DNA of 64,000 nucleotides from the NCBI RefSeq assembly GCF_008327685.1, contig NZ_BDDE01000029.1, positions 1-64,000 on the forward strand, read 5' to 3'. The notes below the pieces were generated by a model, which searched no databases, was not told the DNA's origin, and saw nothing but the letters and a program-made list of their open reading frames with translations. This DNA is from Actinomadura sp. K4S16 (GTDB lineage: Bacteria; Actinomycetota; Actinomycetes; Streptosporangiales; Streptosporangiaceae). Shown here piece by piece: positions 1-9,080 of this stretch. The stretch's first letter is position 1, and each line of letters starts with the position of its first letter. Made by a program: the position numbers and the translations under genes.

Positions 1-85
1 TTTTACGACATGCGGAGCGCTGCGCTGCCCTAGCCCGGGGTGTACGGCGGTCGCACTCTCGCGCTGGGGCCATGACGGTGGCAGC

Positions 86-364
86 GTGGACCTCATGGTG
101 GACACACCCGACCCAGGCACGGGAGACAGCGCACCGACCTACGAGGAACTGATACGGCAGACCCGCCTGATCTACAGGGAACTGGAACGGTACGGCCTGA
201 ATGAGCGCCAGCTCCAGGAGGCGTGGGAGCCGGTGGAGGCCGTGATCTTCGAGGCGCTGGGCCGCTCGGACCGCACCGGCCAGGCGGTAGGCCGGGCGGC
301 GCTGGACGCGGCGCGGCAGGCACGGGCCAGATGGATCCCCGTCAACAATCGCCCGGACGACTAG
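86..364 (+). CDS. Hypothetical protein, 92 aa
   Basis: A short open frame starting at GTG 86 encodes a charged, mostly alpha-helical small protein (ELIRQTRLIYRELERYG near the N-terminus, then a helix rich in Ala and Arg). I see no signal peptide, membrane segment or catalytic motif. No good ribosome-binding site precedes the start; ATG 98 is an in-frame alternative. Codon use is high-GC and gene-like, with C or G at most third positions, which is the main reason to accept it. The gene stands alone at the window edge. I do not recognise its family. Confidence 0.5.
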   Translation: MDLMVDTPDPGTGDSAPTYEELIRQTRLIYRELERYGLNERQLQEAWEPVEAVIFEALGRSDRTGQAVGRAALDAARQARARWIPVNNRPDD

Positions 365-452
365 CCCGCTGCCGAAAGCCGAGGGGGAGGGCCCCGGGGT
401 AATGGCTTTTATCCCGGAGCCCCCAGGCATGTCGCCGCGGCGGCATGAGCGG

Positions 453-587
453 TCAGCCGATGTGACCGCCGATCATGATGACCCACACCAGCCATGCGGT
501 GCTCTTCACCAACTCAAGGACGGTCCGGATCCGCCAGTACCGGGCCTGCTCTTGGCCAGGGCGACGGTCGGGCATGTAGGGCAGCAT
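453..587 (-). CDS. Small single-pass membrane protein, 44 aa
   Basis: This small gene has a clear Shine-Dalgarno AAGGAG (596-601) about 8 nt before ATG 587. The product begins MLPYMPDRRPGQEQARYWR and ends in one hydrophobic stretch (AWLVWVIMIGG), so it looks like a single-pass membrane peptide with a basic, cytosolic N-terminus. A longer frame runs upstream to 902, but the Shine-Dalgarno points to this start. Function is unknown. It lies in the decayed accessory zone and may be left over from a mobile element. Confidence 0.45.
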   Translation of the reverse strand: MLPYMPDRRPGQEQARYWRIRTVLELVKSTAWLVWVIMIGGHIG

Positions 588-962
588 CGTTGGGTCTCCT
601 TCCTGCGCTTTGGCAGAGACGCAAGGACTGGTGCAGCAGTAGCCTGTAGGGAGTCCACTCGCCTGAGGATTTGCGCAACCTCGACATTGAGGGCCCTCAG
701 AAGGGGCCGCGCACGAGCCGGGTGAACTCCTGAACCCTCCGCACGCACGCAGGGCTGTGACCAGCCAGATGAGACCTCTCTTTGCGTCTTTAAGGGCCGC
801 GCCGAGCGCGGCCAGGCCGTCGACGGCCCGCCGGGCATGCGGCCTCTTTGGGCCAGACCCGGAGGGCCGTCGACGGCCGCCACGGAGTTCGTTGCCGAAC
901 ACTCGGGCGAGCGGTGAGCACGTGCCCGTTTCTACGGGGTTGGTCTCAATCTCCGAAGCGGC
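588..962. other. Intergenic stretch, nothing recognised
   Basis: Overlapping frames occur on both strands, but none has a ribosome-binding site or a recognisable domain. I see no gene or RNA here. Confidence 0.4.
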
Positions 963-1214
963 CTAGCCCACGTCATCCCGCGATTTCCTAATCTTGGGCG
1001 CGTACGCGGCGAACGATCTGATGGTGACCGGCGGGGCGACCTTGATCTTGGGCGCGTACGCGAACCGGGAGAAGGAACTGATCCCGAGTTCGTTGTTCGG
1101 GCGCCTTGCGGCCTGCTCGCCTTGGAGCTCTTGGCGGAGAGCGTGGGTGTACTTGGCCCCGTTGCGGGCGGCGGCACGCGCTTTCTTCGCCGCAGTGGTT
1201 TAGTTCTTCGGCAT
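963..1214 (-). pseudogene. Small basic protein gene with an early stop
   Basis: From ATG 1214 the minus strand reads MPKN, then TAA (1202-1200), then continues in frame for 78 residues to TAG 963. The continuation is Lys/Arg/Ala-rich (AAKKARAAARNGAKY) and ends with two similar segments (FAYAPKI and FAAYAPKI). They come from a partial DNA repeat around the ATCTTGGGCGCGTACGCG motif, seen near 1001 and 1046. The basic N-terminus resembles short proteins that accompany plasmid or mobile-element genes in actinomycetes; that resemblance is an impression. It would be non-functional as written. Confidence 0.35.
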
Positions 1215-1606
1215 TTCGATCCGTTCTCGGCAGATCCCACGTCTCTGCCGGACGGCTAAGAGAGATGCCGAACAGCATGAGAAACGCGGGCCCCGGGAGA
1301 CCTTGACCGACAATGCTCCAGCGACGTGGGCGCTTGAGCGGCGGCGGACGGCGTACGCGACTTGCCGTAACACCATTATATCGGCAACCTGCGCGTTTAC
1401 GCCCTCCCTCTCATCGGGCCTCAACGCTGACAAAGGTTTCGCGGGGACCTGTTGCCGGAATTGGCTGTGTGGGGTCAAGCGCGCCGGCCTGGCGGCCGCA
1501 CGCCCGGCACGCCCGTCCGGGCCGGGCGTGTGGTCCCGGGGCGACCTGCAGGCAGCGGCTGAGCACCGTAGATTCCCATCTCAGAAACGATCTTGGGTTC
1601 AAGGGG
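1215..1606. other. Flank of the IS30 element, no gene seen
   Basis: An open frame runs through this stretch into the IS30 transposase, but the translation before position 1624 does not look like IS30 sequence. I treat it as non-coding. Confidence 0.4.
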
Positions 1607-2820
1607 TCAGTGCATCACCGAAGATGATCTTGATCGTTTCGGAGGTGCGAGTGCGGGACTATGGGTTCTCGACGGCTCGGCAGGAGGAGCTGTGGAGTCG
1701 TTGGCGCAATGGTGAGTCGCTGGGCTGTATCGCCAGGGGCATGGGAGCGCAGCTGCAGCATGTGCGGCGGTTCCTGCTGCAGACCGGTGGACTGAAGAGT
1801 CCGCCGCGATGCCGGTCGTTGCGGCACCTGACGGCTGAAGAGCGTGAGGAGATCTCCCGGGGCATCGCCGCGGGCATGTCCGGCAGAGCCATCGCCCGCG
1901 GGCTGGGCCGTCCGGCCTCGACGGTCTCCCGGGAGATCGCGCGTAACGGCGGCCGTGAGGCCTACCGCGCCGGCACAGCCGATGCAGCCGCCGAGCAACG
2001 AGCCCGCCGCCCCAAGAAGGCGAAACTGGCCGAGCGCCCGGATCTGCGAGTCGTGGTCGAAGAACTGCTCGCACGACGCTGGTCACCACAGCAGATCAGC
2101 GGCCGACTGCGCCTGGACTCGCCCGACGACCCCACCATGTGGATCTCCCACGAGACCATCTACCTGGCGTTGTTCGACCCCAGGCGCCGGGCCATCAACC
2201 GCCAGTTGTCCCGTCAACTGCGCACCGGCCGCCTGATGCGTCTCCCGCGTAAGGCCCGCCAGCCCAGCGGCCGCGGCCGCATCCGCGACATGCTGCCCAT
2301 CGGGGAGCGTCCCGCCGAGGCGGACGACCGCAAGACCGGTGGCCACTGGGAAGGCGATCTGGTCATGGGAACCCGGCCCTCAGCCATCGCCACGCTGGTC
2401 GAACGCACCAGCCGCCGTGTCTGCCTCGTCGCGCTCCCCGACGGGATCAAAGCCCACCAGGTCCGGCCGCATCTCACCCGCGCCGCTCTGCAGATCGAAC
2501 CCCACCTGCGGCGAACGCTGACCTGGGACCGCGGCCGCGAAATGGCCGAACACGCCCGCTTCACCGCCGACACCGCCATGCCCGTCTACTTCTGCAAACG
2601 TCGCAGCCCCTGGCAGAGAGGAACCAACGAAAACACCAACGGCCTCCTGCGCCAGTACCTGCCCAAGAACCGCGACCTGCGCACATTCACCCAAGCAGAC
2701 CTGGACGCCATCGCCGCCGACCTCAACCACCGGCCTCGCAAAATCCACGGCTACCGAACACCCAACGAGGTTTACGCTGACCTTTGCGGCCAGGTCGATG
2801 CATTGATCCACTGAGACCGC
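1601..2820 (+). mobile_element. IS30-family insertion sequence
   Basis: An apparently complete transposase gene is flanked by a short imperfect inverted repeat. TCAGTGCATCA at 1607-1617 matches the reverse complement of 2804-2814 at 10 of 11 positions, and the match extends outward as AAGG(C)GG on both sides. The right repeat overlaps the transposase stop codon. I could not identify the exact outer ends or a target-site duplication. Confidence 0.5.
1624..2814 (+). CDS. IS30-family transposase
   Basis: This DDE transposase of about 396 aa has an N-terminal helix-turn-helix (HLTAEEREEISRGIAAGMS followed by IARGLGRPASTVSREI, typical of IS30). Its catalytic core carries GGHWEGDLVMG (first Asp), LTWDRGREM (second Asp) and NENTNGLLRQY (the Glu). 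ATG 1624 is chosen because the protein becomes IS30-like from there; the frame is open further upstream, to 1303. Length fits the family and no frameshift is visible, so this looks like the most intact transposase in the left zone. A decayed relative lies at 17.1-17.5 kb. Confidence 0.9.
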   Translation: MILIVSEVRVRDYGFSTARQEELWSRWRNGESLGCIARGMGAQLQHVRRFLLQTGGLKSPPRCRSLRHLTAEEREEISRGIAAGMSGRAIARGLGRPASTVSREIARNGGREAYRAGTADAAAEQRARRPKKAKLAERPDLRVVVEELLARRWSPQQISGRLRLDSPDDPTMWISHETIYLALFDPRRRAINRQLSRQLRTGRLMRLPRKARQPSGRGRIRDMLPIGERPAEADDRKTGGHWEGDLVMGTRPSAIATLVERTSRRVCLVALPDGIKAHQVRPHLTRAALQIEPHLRRTLTWDRGREMAEHARFTADTAMPVYFCKRRSPWQRGTNENTNGLLRQYLPKNRDLRTFTQADLDAIAADLNHRPRKIHGYRTPNEVYADLCGQVDALIH

Positions 2821-3029
2821 CTTCGTTTCTCAACAGCCGCCGACCGGCGGCTCCAGGCCGGTCCGGACCCTGCTCAGAGGTGTCCAAAAAACGCGTTGAA
2901 AAGTCTGGGTGTTCATTTAGTTCGGCCCACCCTTTTCTGTACAGTCGGGCGCGTGGTGGTGGTCACATGGTGAAGCGTGCAGTGGGCTGCCGCCACCTGA
3001 TCGACGTACCTTGACGATGAGCATCATTC

Positions 3030-3167
3030 CTAGCGCTGCGGTGACTCAGCCGCCCGGGACATAGCCGGCTCATCCAGCAGGGTGCAGGCGTCGCGGCCAC
3101 CCAGTAGCAGCAGGTCCAGGCGTAAGAAGGCCAGCCGGTCGGCACCCGCCGCCGTCCAGGTGCTCAT
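3030..3167 (-). CDS. Possible small protein, 45 aa
   Basis: A minus-strand frame from ATG 3167 reads MSTWTAAGADRLAFLRLDLL and continues with a Leu/Gly-rich stretch and an acidic tail. The ribosome-binding site is weak. Its GADRLAFLR motif recurs in another small frame at 29382-29504 (QADRLAFIR), which is the only reason to list it. Function unknown; it could equally be the tail of a lost larger gene. Confidence 0.25.
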   Translation of the reverse strand: MSTWTAAGADRLAFLRLDLLLLGGRDACTLLDEPAMSRAAESPQR

Positions 3168-3742
3168 CCATCACCCGACCTCGGCGTCGGCCCCAGCGCG
3201 GACGGCAGAAGCTTCCAGGGCTGGCCGGGAGTCGGGGCGGTTGCGCCGGGCCCGGACCGATGAGCGTGACGGCGCAGCTCTGGGCATCCGTCCCTCCCGC
3301 CAGGTCGCTCACCCCACGGTTGGGTCCCTGCTGGAGGTGCCGGCTCCCGTTGCTTGTGGCGAGGGTGTCGTCTGGGTTTTGCTGGTAGGCCGAGGCTTGC
3401 AGCTCGTTCAGCTCGCTGTACAGGCAGACGGGGACCACCAGCACGTGATGGGTGCCCTGTTCGCGGAGCTGCTTCGAACAGGTGGTGCTTGGGCATGGCA
3501 GGGCTGGCGTCCGTGCGTGGCTTCTACCGCGACGCACTCTTGCTGATCTGCGATAAGCACACCGCCGCACTCGAAGCCTGCGCCCTTTGGTCCTGCGTTC
3601 GGGTGGCACAGTTCTTCGCCCGAGGGGCAAGGGCCGCTGTGAAGAACCCGGTCACCCGTGCCGGGGAGCAGGTACCTTTGAGAGCTTCCTCCACCGAGGG
3701 CACCGGACTGGGTTTCCGGTCACCGGCCACCGCTGAATCCAA
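3168..3742. other. Gap with no recognisable gene
   Basis: Several long frames exist on both strands because of the high GC content. None shows a domain, a ribosome-binding site or consistent codon bias. It probably contains eroded accessory DNA. Confidence 0.4.
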
Positions 3743-6142
3743 TCAGGGGTGCCGTTCGAGGTCGATGAGCATCTGGTGGGTCTTTTCGTCGGGTTCGGTG
3801 TCGAGGTCTGCGAGTCGGGCTGTTAGGAGCCGATAGGTGCGTTGGGCGGCGTCGGGGTGGCCGAGTTCGGCTTGCAGTTGCATGACGCGGCGGTAGAGCG
3901 GCTCGGCGTAGGGGTCTTGGGTGATGGCCTGTTCCAGCGTGTTGAGGGCTTGCTCGGGGTGGTCGTGTTGGAGCAGCCGGGCAAGGCGGGCCAGGGCGTC
4001 GATGACTGCTCGGCGTAGGTGTTCGCGGTGGTTTTCGGCCCAGTCGTGGGTGAGGTCGGTGGCGAACTCGGCGGTGTAGAGGTCGCTGACCGGTGTGAGC
4101 GCGGCGATGCGTTCGGGGTCGGTGGCCGCGTGACGGGCCTTGGCGAGGGCGGCGGTTAGGCGTTGTTCGTCGACGTCGATGAGGTTCGGGTCGAGGCGGT
4201 AGCGGCCTGCGATGTGGGTGACGTACATGGGTTCGCGGAGGCCAGTGGCGGTGCGGAGAGTCTTGCGGATGTTGGCCACGGCGGTGTTGAACTGGGTGGT
4301 TGCGGTTTCGGGTTGGTGGTCGGGCCAGAGGGCGTTGATGGCTTGGTCGCGGGTGATGCCGCTGGGGTGGAGGGCGAGGTAGGCGAGCAGGTCGCGAGCG
4401 CTGCGGCGGACTCCGGTGGTGATGGGGCCGTCGGTGGTGTGAAGGCGGACCGGTCCGAGTACCTGGAGTCGAATCGGGCGGGGGTGGTCCTGGTCGGTGG
4501 GGGCGGAAATGAGGGTTTCGTCGCGTGCCGAGGCGTGGGGAGTGACCTCTGAACTGCTGTCGGAGGTGGCTCGTGGTCCCGGGATGTCGACCGTCTTCGG
4601 TTCGGGGGCGCCGGTGGCGGTGCGGAGGGTGTGGAGCATGGCGTCAGCGTCGTCGCTGGTCAGGTGGAACAGGCGAACTCCGGTGAGGGTGTCGGCGTGG
4701 GGTCCCTCGGCTTGGGCGACGGTGGCGTCGGCGGTGAGGTGCAGGGTGGTTCCCGTCGGTGCGGGGCCGAGGATGAGAGTGCCGATGCCGTAGCGGGTGC
4801 CGAGTTGGGCGATGGCCTGGACGGTGGCGGTCGTTGGTTCGGGGACGGAGGCGGTCAGGAGCAGGACGGGGAGCGGGTCGGTGGGGTCGGCGGCGCGCAC
4901 GGCATTCAGGTCGGATTGGTCGGTGTTTTCCAAGAGCCGGGCGCGGCGGAGGATCTCGGCCTCCAGTTGGGAGGTTGCTGCCGCGAGGCTGGGCGTGATG
5001 GTGAGCCCTGGAATGCCGGTGAGGGCGGCACCGGCGTAGAGGGCGTCGGCGTCGGGTCGGGGGATAAGGAGTTCGGCGCGGTCGCGGCGTGCTTGGGCGA
5101 GGAGTTCGGTGGTGATGGCTCGGGCCACTGCGAGTGCGCCGTCGCCGGTCAGACCGAGAACGAGCCCGGCGAGCGGCAGGGTGATGGGGGTGCGGTCGCG
5201 AGCGCCCAGAGTGATCGAGTTAGGTGGCGTGGCGTCATCCTTTGCGACGAGGTCAACGTCGGGGGGGATGGGGTCGTCATGGTTGGCGTAGGCGAGGTCT
5301 AGATGGGCTTTGCGGGCCTTGGCGACCGGTTCCGGCAGCGCAGCTGACTCGTGGGCCGAGACGTCGCCAGGGTTGGTGTGGAGTCGGCGGCGTCGGTGCA
5401 GGCGGGTGGCGGCGACGGCAATGCTGAGCGCTGCGGCGAGGCCCAGGCCGATATAGGAACCGGACGGCAGGGTGATCCCTGGACGGTCTTCGGCGGTGGC
5501 TCGCGGCGTGGACGGCGAGTGGCTGGCAGGTGGGTTATCCGCCGGTGGGGCGACGACCGGGCTGGGCACCTGCGAGGGGTGGCTCCCAGGGACGTTGGGT
5601 CCTTGGGAAGCGCGTCGTGGATGGTTGTGATCGTGGTCGGTCTTGGGCTTCGAGGGACGTTCAGGGTGGGCGGCGTCAGTGCCGCGTTCCGGCGGAGGCC
5701 CGTCCGCTCGCTTGGGGGCTGGAGGGATTCGCACTCGTTGGCCTGGGTGGAGCTCGTCGGGATTGGTGAGGGCCGGTATGCCGGGAGGCTGGTCGATGGT
5801 GCGGCTGGCTTTGAAGATCCTGGGGTAGCGGTCACCGGAGCCGTAGGCGCGGCGGGCCAGACTCCACAGAGTGTCCCCGCGATGGACGACTCTGGTCTTT
5901 GGCGTGGGTTCTTGAGGTGCCGATGAGGTAGGCGTCTCGTCGGCGAGTAGTGGTTCCCACTCTGTGCTGTGGGACGGAGACGCGCTGGGCTCGCCGGCGG
6001 GCGGGGTATCGGTGGTGGCGTGGGCGGTAGCCGACGCCGGGAGGATCACCCTGCCGGGCAAGGCACCCGGCGCCCGCGTACCTTCCATCCGACAAGCCGG
6101 CGGAACCATCAGACTCGACGGCTTCGCGAAATCAAAGATCAT
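3743..6142 (-). CDS. LysM and BTAD-domain regulator, N-terminally truncated
   Basis: The protein (799 aa as read) has a LysM domain near residues 84-140 (VVHRGDTLWSLARRAYGSG), a proline-rich linker and a membrane segment near 228-250 (YIGLGLAAALSIAVAATRL) followed by a basic anchor. A long middle region follows, and then a C-terminal winged-helix plus BTAD tetratricopeptide-like region from about residue 560. Proteins with this order normally begin with further hydrophobic helices before LysM. Here the first residues (MIFDFAKPSS) do not fit, and the frame starts inside TAATG, directly at the end of a transposase fragment. I infer that an insertion removed the native N-terminus. It may still be expressed, but membrane topology would be altered. 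Confidence 0.7.
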   Translation of the reverse strand: MIFDFAKPSSLMVPPACRMEGTRAPGALPGRVILPASATAHATTDTPPAGEPSASPSHSTEWEPLLADETPTSSAPQEPTPKTRVVHRGDTLWSLARRAYGSGDRYPRIFKASRTIDQPPGIPALTNPDELHPGQRVRIPPAPKRADGPPPERGTDAAHPERPSKPKTDHDHNHPRRASQGPNVPGSHPSQVPSPVVAPPADNPPASHSPSTPRATAEDRPGITLPSGSYIGLGLAAALSIAVAATRLHRRRRLHTNPGDVSAHESAALPEPVAKARKAHLDLAYANHDDPIPPDVDLVAKDDATPPNSITLGARDRTPITLPLAGLVLGLTGDGALAVARAITTELLAQARRDRAELLIPRPDADALYAGAALTGIPGLTITPSLAAATSQLEAEILRRARLLENTDQSDLNAVRAADPTDPLPVLLLTASVPEPTTATVQAIAQLGTRYGIGTLILGPAPTGTTLHLTADATVAQAEGPHADTLTGVRLFHLTSDDADAMLHTLRTATGAPEPKTVDIPGPRATSDSSSEVTPHASARDETLISAPTDQDHPRPIRLQVLGPVRLHTTDGPITTGVRRSARDLLAYLALHPSGITRDQAINALWPDHQPETATTQFNTAVANIRKTLRTATGLREPMYVTHIAGRYRLDPNLIDVDEQRLTAALAKARHAATDPERIAALTPVSDLYTAEFATDLTHDWAENHREHLRRAVIDALARLARLLQHDHPEQALNTLEQAITQDPYAEPLYRRVMQLQAELGHPDAAQRTYRLLTARLADLDTEPDEKTHQMLIDLERHP

Positions 6143-6436
6143 TATTTACTGAGCCTTTTCCAGCGTGCTGCGGTCTCGCGGAGTTGCAGGGTGTGGATGG
6201 CTTTGGCGAGGCGGCCGGCGCGGTGGGGGCAGCAGCGCAGCTCCCGCAGGATTCGCCATGACTTGAGCTGGGCGTTCGCTCGTTCTCCGGGTCCGCGGAG
6301 CTTGGCGTGTGCACGGTTGGCGGCCTTTTGCGGTTCAGGCTTGTCGCGTCCCTTTGTAGGGCGTGAGGATTTGCGCCCCGGCGCCCTGGTAGGCCTTATC
6401 GGCCAGCACCAGCAGCCCGGTGGCCGCCAGGGCCCG
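6142..6436 (-). pseudogene. IS5-like transposase C-terminal fragment, frameshifted
   Basis: The minus strand encodes the end of an IS5-type transposase: LLVLADKAYQGAGAQILTPY in one frame, then RDKPEPQKAANRAHAKLRG and RILRELRCCPHRAGRLAKAI in another. One extra base near 6345-6350 separates the two frames. It keeps the second DDE Asp (ADKAYQG) but lacks the N-terminal half. It abuts the truncated LysM/BTAD gene on one side and an IS256 fragment on the other, so it is a non-functional remnant. Confidence 0.75.
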
Positions 6437-6549
6437 GACGCCATGGCCAGGCCGGCGGCCCGTGAGCCGGGGCCCTTGGTGACCTTGGTGCGGTGGCGGA
6501 CCGTGGCGAAGGTGCTCTCGATCGGGTTGGTCGTGCGCAGGTGGATCCG
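6437..6549 (-). pseudogene. IS256 (Mutator-type) transposase fragment
   Basis: About 38 codons on the minus strand read RIHLRTTNPIESTFATVRHR and then TKVTKGPGSRAAGLAM. This is the signature of the C-terminal part of Mutator/IS256 transposases. It begins abruptly at 6549, next to a plus-strand IS481-like fragment, and runs in frame into the IS5 fragment near 6440. It is a scrap between two other scraps. Confidence 0.7.
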
Positions 6550-6718
6550 GTCCGAGACCTTCTACAACGAGCATCGCCCGCATCAGGGCATCGTCAACGC
6601 CCGCCCGTTGCAGCCGCTGCCTCCGCCGATCAGCGAACCAGACCGGATCGCCCACCTGAACATCCGAAGAAGGCAACGTCTGGGCGGAATCCTCAACGAG
6701 TACGAACATGCTGCTTGA
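6550..6718 (+). pseudogene. Integrase-core (IS481/IS3-like) transposase C-terminus
   Basis: The plus strand reads FYNEHRPHQGIVNARPLQPL and ends RRRQRLGGILNEYEHAA before TGA 6718. This is the typical tail of an integrase-core transposase (YN..RPH motif). Nothing upstream of 6550 belongs to it. It forms the third transposase scrap in a 580-bp stretch. Confidence 0.7.
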
Positions 6719-6749
6719 CCTGCGCGGACGAGATTTTCGGCAGGGACAG

Positions 6750-7168
6750 GGGCGCCAGCCTCCAGATCGGCGAGGCCGACCCGGCCGCCGACCTCGGCGT
6801 CACCCCCGGCCCGGACGAGTCCGAGCTGCTCTGGGCCAGGTCCCAGGTGGTCGCGGCGTCCGCCGCCGCCGGCCCTCCGCCCGCCGATCGCTCCGGTCTC
6901 CACCGAACTCCGCGACCTCGACGCGTTCCGCGCGACCACGCCGCGCCTCAAACGGCTCGGCTTCCGCGGCCGCGCCTGCATCCACCCGGCCCAGCTCCCG
7001 GTCGCCGCAAAGGTCTTCACGCCGACACCGTCCGACCTGGATCGGGCCCGCGCCCTGCTCGCCCGCCATGAGGCCGTCCTGGCCTCCGGCTCCACCGTGT
7101 TCGTCGGCGAGGACGGCCGCCCGGTCGACGAGGCCGTCGTCCGCGCCGCCCGCACCCTCCTCACCTAA
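6750..7168 (+). pseudogene. CitE/HpcH-like CoA-ester lyase, C-terminal fragment
   Basis: Reading one frame gives ASLQIGEADPAADLGVTPGP and ELLWARSQVVAASAAAG. After a frameshift near 6870-6890 a second frame gives VSTELRDLDAFRATTPRLKR, then GFRGRACIHPAQLPVAAKVF and a tail ending ARTLLT at TAA 7166. GEADLAADLG-type and GRACIHPAQ motifs are characteristic of the citrate lyase beta-subunit/HpcH aldolase family. The TIM-barrel N-terminal half is missing and replaced by transposase debris. It cannot make a functional enzyme. Confidence 0.75.
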
Positions 7169-7396
7169 TGGGAGCTACCGGGTCGGCCGCCGCTGGCAGA
7201 CTCGGTGCCTGGTAGCCGCCGGGGAGTGAGCACTTCCTTCACCTGGATCTGTGAGTCCTGGGGTCAGATCGTGCCCTCTCCGGTGGTCAGGGGTCTTGAT
7301 CGCTGATGGGATGTCGTGCCCGCCGATGGCCGGCGTGAGCACTGGTCCATTAGGTCGCCGACCGGCCTCTGCGGGCTGCTGATGTGTTGGTCGTTG

Positions 7397-8627
7397 ATGG
7401 AGGCCGGTGTGCTGTTCGTCGGAGACGACTGGGCCGAGGACCACCACGATGTGGAGGTCCAGGACTCAGACGGGAGGGTCCTCAAGCGGGCGCGGCTGCC
7501 CGAGGGGATGGACGGGATGTCGCGGTTCCACGAGCTGGTCGGCCGGTTCGTGGCCGCCGACGCCGAACCCTGCGATGTAGGTGTGTGCATCGAGACCGAC
7601 CGGGGCCCGTGGGTGCGGGCGCTGGTGGCGGCGGGGTACCGGGTGTTCGCGGTGGATCCCAAGCAGGCCGCCCGGCACCGGGAGATCCTGGGGTCCTCGG
7701 GGGCCAAGAGCGACAAGGGCGACGCCCGTGCGCTGGCCGACATGCTGCGCACCCGCCACCGGCAACTGCGCGAAGTCGCCGGCGACTCCGAGATCGCCGA
7801 GGCGGTCAAGGTCGTCACCCGGGCGCATCAGAGCATGGTGTGGGAACGCACCCGGCACATGCTGCGGCTGCGGTCAGCGCTGCGCGAGTACTTCCCCGCC
7901 GCGCTGGCGGCCTACAAGCCTCTCGGCCTGACCTCGCCGGCGGTGCTGCGGCTGCTGGCCGCCGCCCCCGCTCCGGCCGCGGGAGCCGAGCTCACCACCG
8001 GCCAGATCGCCGCGGCGCTCACCGGCCGCCGCGACATCGACGCCAAGGCCGCAGCGGTCCAGCAGGTCCTGCGCCGAGCACCTGGGGCAAGGCGAGATCG
8101 TCACCAGCGCCTACGCGGCCACGGTCCGGTCGCTGGTCGCGGTCATCACCACCCTGAACGCCGAGATCACCGCCCTGGAAGGGCAGGTCGAGGCGCATTT
8201 TGGCCGGCACCCGGACGCTGAGATCATCCTGTCCCAGCCCGGCCTGGGAACCGTTCTCGGTGCCCGGGTGCTCGCCGAGTTCGGAGACGCCCCCGGCCGC
8301 TACGCCTCAGCCAAGGCACGCAAGAACTACGCCGGAACGTCCCCGATCACCCGCCAATCGGGCAAGATGCGCACCGTCCACGCCCGGTTCGTCCACAACG
8401 ACCGCCTCGTCGACGCACTGCACATGCAGGCCTCCTGCGCCCTGCTGCACGACCCGCACGTCCGCGCCTACTACGACCAACTCCGCGCCCGCGACATCGG
8501 CCACAACGCCGCCCTGCGCCAGGTCGGCAACCGCCTGGTCGGCATCCTGCACGGCTGCCTCAAAACCCACACCCCCTACAACCAGGCCACCGCCTGGTCA
8601 CACCACAACCACGACCTCGCCGCTTGA
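7397..8627 (+). pseudogene. IS110-family transposase, frameshifted
   Basis: From ATG 7397 the product matches the N-terminal RuvC-like DEDD domain of IS110 transposases (FVGDDWAEDHHDVEVQ, then ETDRGPWVRALVAAGYRV and KSDKGDARALADM). Near 8073 two bases appear lost between CTGCGC and GAGCAC. The C-terminal half, with the helix-hairpin-helix region (LSQPGLGTVLGARVLAEFGD) and the catalytic serine segment (TRQSGKM), continues in another frame to 8627. The combined length, about 410 codons, is normal. It is either a recent inactivation or a sequencing error, because nothing else is damaged. A short GGGTCAGA/TCTGACCC pair (7261-7268 and 8647-8654) may mark subterminal ends. Confidence 0.8.
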
Positions 8628-8654
8628 CACCCAACCTCCAGGGATGTCTGACCC

Positions 8655-9080
8655 GCGACGTGGGGCGTGGCCGCCAGGGAATCGATATCACCGCGGGCTG
8701 CTACTGGTGGCGGCTGTGATTCGTGGGAAGCCCGGTCCAGAAAGGGAGGACCCTCTCGAGCCGTACGACGGCGTCTACGGGCAATGGTCCTACCAGCAGG
8801 GCGACCACTATCCAGACGGGGCCAGCAACTCCTGTTCGTCCCGCCGGGATATGAGAGGCGATGGGACGTCGCTACGGGCGGCGCGGCGACGACGCGGGGA
8901 TCGTCGCTCGAATGGCTCCATGCCGGGTCCTGCTGAGGGACCCGGTCGCAAGCCGGTTCGGCAGCGGGTGTTCGCTCATGAGGTCGTGAATCGTATTCGG
9001 ATCGGCCTCCCACGGTGGAAACGGCTCCAGGTTTCGATGCATATTCGATGCGCGGTGAAATCTGAGGAGGGGAGTTGCCG
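8655..9080. other. Gap before the 9.1-kb nuclease-like gene
   Basis: No frame here has a recognisable domain. The last bases carry the ribosome-binding site GAGGAGGGG (9064-9072) of the next gene. Confidence 0.4.

Noticed and set aside
402..725. 107-codon plus-strand frame
   Set aside because: No ribosome-binding site or domain, and it overlaps the better supported small membrane protein on the other strand.
4163..5302. Long Gly/Val-rich frames on the plus strand
   Set aside because: They mirror the minus-strand LysM/BTAD gene; the Gly/Val/Arg bias is the usual antisense shadow of a GC-rich gene.
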